This document shows, in pieces, positions 28,957 to 29,816 of a DNA stretch of 29,816 nucleotides; the first letter of the stretch is position 1; each line of letters begins with the position of its first letter. The notes beneath the pieces were generated by a model. The model was not told where the DNA came from, made no database searches, and saw only the letters and a program-made list of their open reading frames with translations. The stretch covers positions 1 through 29,816 of the forward strand of contig CAJTVI010000029.1 in the NCBI GenBank assembly GCA_910579545.1, written 5' to 3'. The translations under genes and the position numbers were made by a program. This DNA comes from an uncultured Oscillospiraceae bacterium. GTDB taxonomy: Bacteria > Bacillota > Clostridia > Oscillospirales > Ruminococcaceae.

Positions 28957-29706
28957 ATGGAAAAGATCAAATTTATGATGTCGGACACGGGCGCGCCGGT
29001 GAGCGCGCTCTGCAAAACGGCCCTGGAGCAAAAAGGGGTGGAGGTAACGGTCTGCGGCCGGGACGGGGAAAAGGCCCTTGAGACCCTGCTGGAGCTGCGG
29101 CCCACGGCCGCCATGCTGGACGCATTTATGCCGGGGCTGGACGCGATCACGGTCAAGCAGCGGTACGAGCAGCAGGCCGGCAACAAGACCACCTTTTTTG
29201 TGACCGGGGCCTTCCAGAGCGAGGAGATGGAGCAGGAGCTGCTCGAGAGCGGCTTTGCCTTTTACTTTGTAAAGCCGTTTGACGAAAACGTGCTGGCCGC
29301 GCGGGTGCTCAAGGCGGCGGGCGCGCCCCGGCCGGTCCGGCCCGCCAGCAGCGACGAGATGGTGGTCACCGAGATCCTGCACCAGATCGGGGTGCCCGCC
29401 CACATCAAGGGCTACCAGTTTTTGCGGGGGGCCATCCTGCTCACCATGCAGGACCCCGAGTATATCAACGCGGTCACCAAGCGGCTTTACCCCGAGATCG
29501 CCCGCCAGAACGGCACCACCGCCAGCCGGGTGGAGCGGGCCATCCGCCATGCCATCGAGGTGGCCTGGGACCGCGGCGATGTGGACACCCTCAACAGCTA
29601 TTTTGGCTACACCATCCACAACCTGCGGGGCAAGCCCACCAACTCGGAGTTTATCGCCATGATCGCCGACCGGATGCGGCTGGACAAAAAGCAGAAGCGG
29701 GCCTGA
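28957..29706 (+). CDS. spo0A: Spo0A, sporulation response regulator
   Basis: A 249-aa master regulator of sporulation. The N-terminal receiver (about 1-115) has the phospho-acceptor Asp55 in MLDAFMP, Thr83 and Lys106 in FVKPFD. The acidic pocket keeps Asp10, but the next position is Thr rather than the second Asp of B. subtilis Spo0A. The C-terminal DNA-binding domain carries ASRVERAIRHAIEVAWDRG, the near-invariant Spo0A signature. ATG 28957 is preceded by AGGAGG with 9-nt spacing and aligns with the B. subtilis start MEKIK. It stands alone downstream of spoIVB. Confidence 0.96.
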   Translation: MEKIKFMMSDTGAPVSALCKTALEQKGVEVTVCGRDGEKALETLLELRPTAAMLDAFMPGLDAITVKQRYEQQAGNKTTFFVTGAFQSEEMEQELLESGFAFYFVKPFDENVLAARVLKAAGAPRPVRPASSDEMVVTEILHQIGVPAHIKGYQFLRGAILLTMQDPEYINAVTKRLYPEIARQNGTTASRVERAIRHAIEVAWDRGDVDTLNSYFGYTIHNLRGKPTNSEFIAMIADRMRLDKKQKRA

Positions 29707-29816
29707 CTGCCGGGGCCGCGCCCTTGCCGCCGCCCCGGCGGGGCCCTCTTATAAAAGTAGGGCGTACCCCAAAAAACAAACACCGCGGCGCCCCGCGCTG
29801 CCGGCCCAACAGGGCC

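Overview
This is a strongly GC-rich chromosomal segment of an endospore-forming Gram-positive bacterium. The basis is the adjacent spoIVB and spo0A genes at the right end, the rplS-lepB-rbgA-rnhB-yraN order, lipoprotein-type solute-binding proteins, DUF6440 and DUF1540 mini-proteins, frequent GTG/TTG starts and strong AGGAGG-type ribosome sites. Together these suggest a high-GC Clostridia member, probably Oscillospiraceae/Ruminococcaceae. That placement is inference; no 16S or other marker is present.

Layout, left to right. 1-557: no gene; it holds a promoter with an operator-like inverted repeat and several repeats. 558-3474: a YtrA-type GntR regulator, an ABC ATPase, two related membrane subunits and a DUF6440 protein in one operon. 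3580-5853: a large DUF2142-type membrane protein with its own promoter. 5888-9027: an L19-leader-like RNA, rplS, then lepB, rbgA, rnhB and yraN packed with overlaps. 9087-10541: thrC, ending at a bidirectional terminator facing a DUF1540 gene on the minus strand. 10885-11583: a calcineurin-type phosphoesterase. 11771-16055: an AraC-type regulator with a PocR-like sensor domain, followed by a sugar-type ABC importer (lipoprotein and two permeases; no ATPase, so a shared one elsewhere is likely). 16056-16707: a long non-coding stretch with a terminator, a strong promoter and a structured leader. 16708-20654: a polar amino-acid-type ABC importer followed by an AbgB-like M20 amidohydrolase, suggesting uptake and cleavage of an acylated or conjugated amino acid. 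20818-21850: on the minus strand, a low-molecular-weight phosphotyrosine phosphatase and a membrane-anchored protein with a HEPN-like RN-x3-H motif.

22189-27208 is the accessory part. Two nearly identical tRNA-Leu(UAG) genes, each with its promoter in a 183-bp direct repeat, bracket about 4.6 kb of visibly less GC-rich DNA whose genes all lie on the minus strand: a RecB-motif PD-(D/E)XK nuclease-like protein, a beta-CASP metallo-beta-lactamase hydrolase, two unrecognised proteins, an HTH protein and a metallophosphatase. No integrase was seen. This nuclease plus beta-CASP module between duplicated tRNA genes is the best candidate here for an undescribed system; its function is not established.

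27253-29706: spoIVB, with a sigma-G-like promoter, and spo0A, with a vegetative promoter, are separated by a GC-rich tandem repeat. I see no gene in the last 110 bases.
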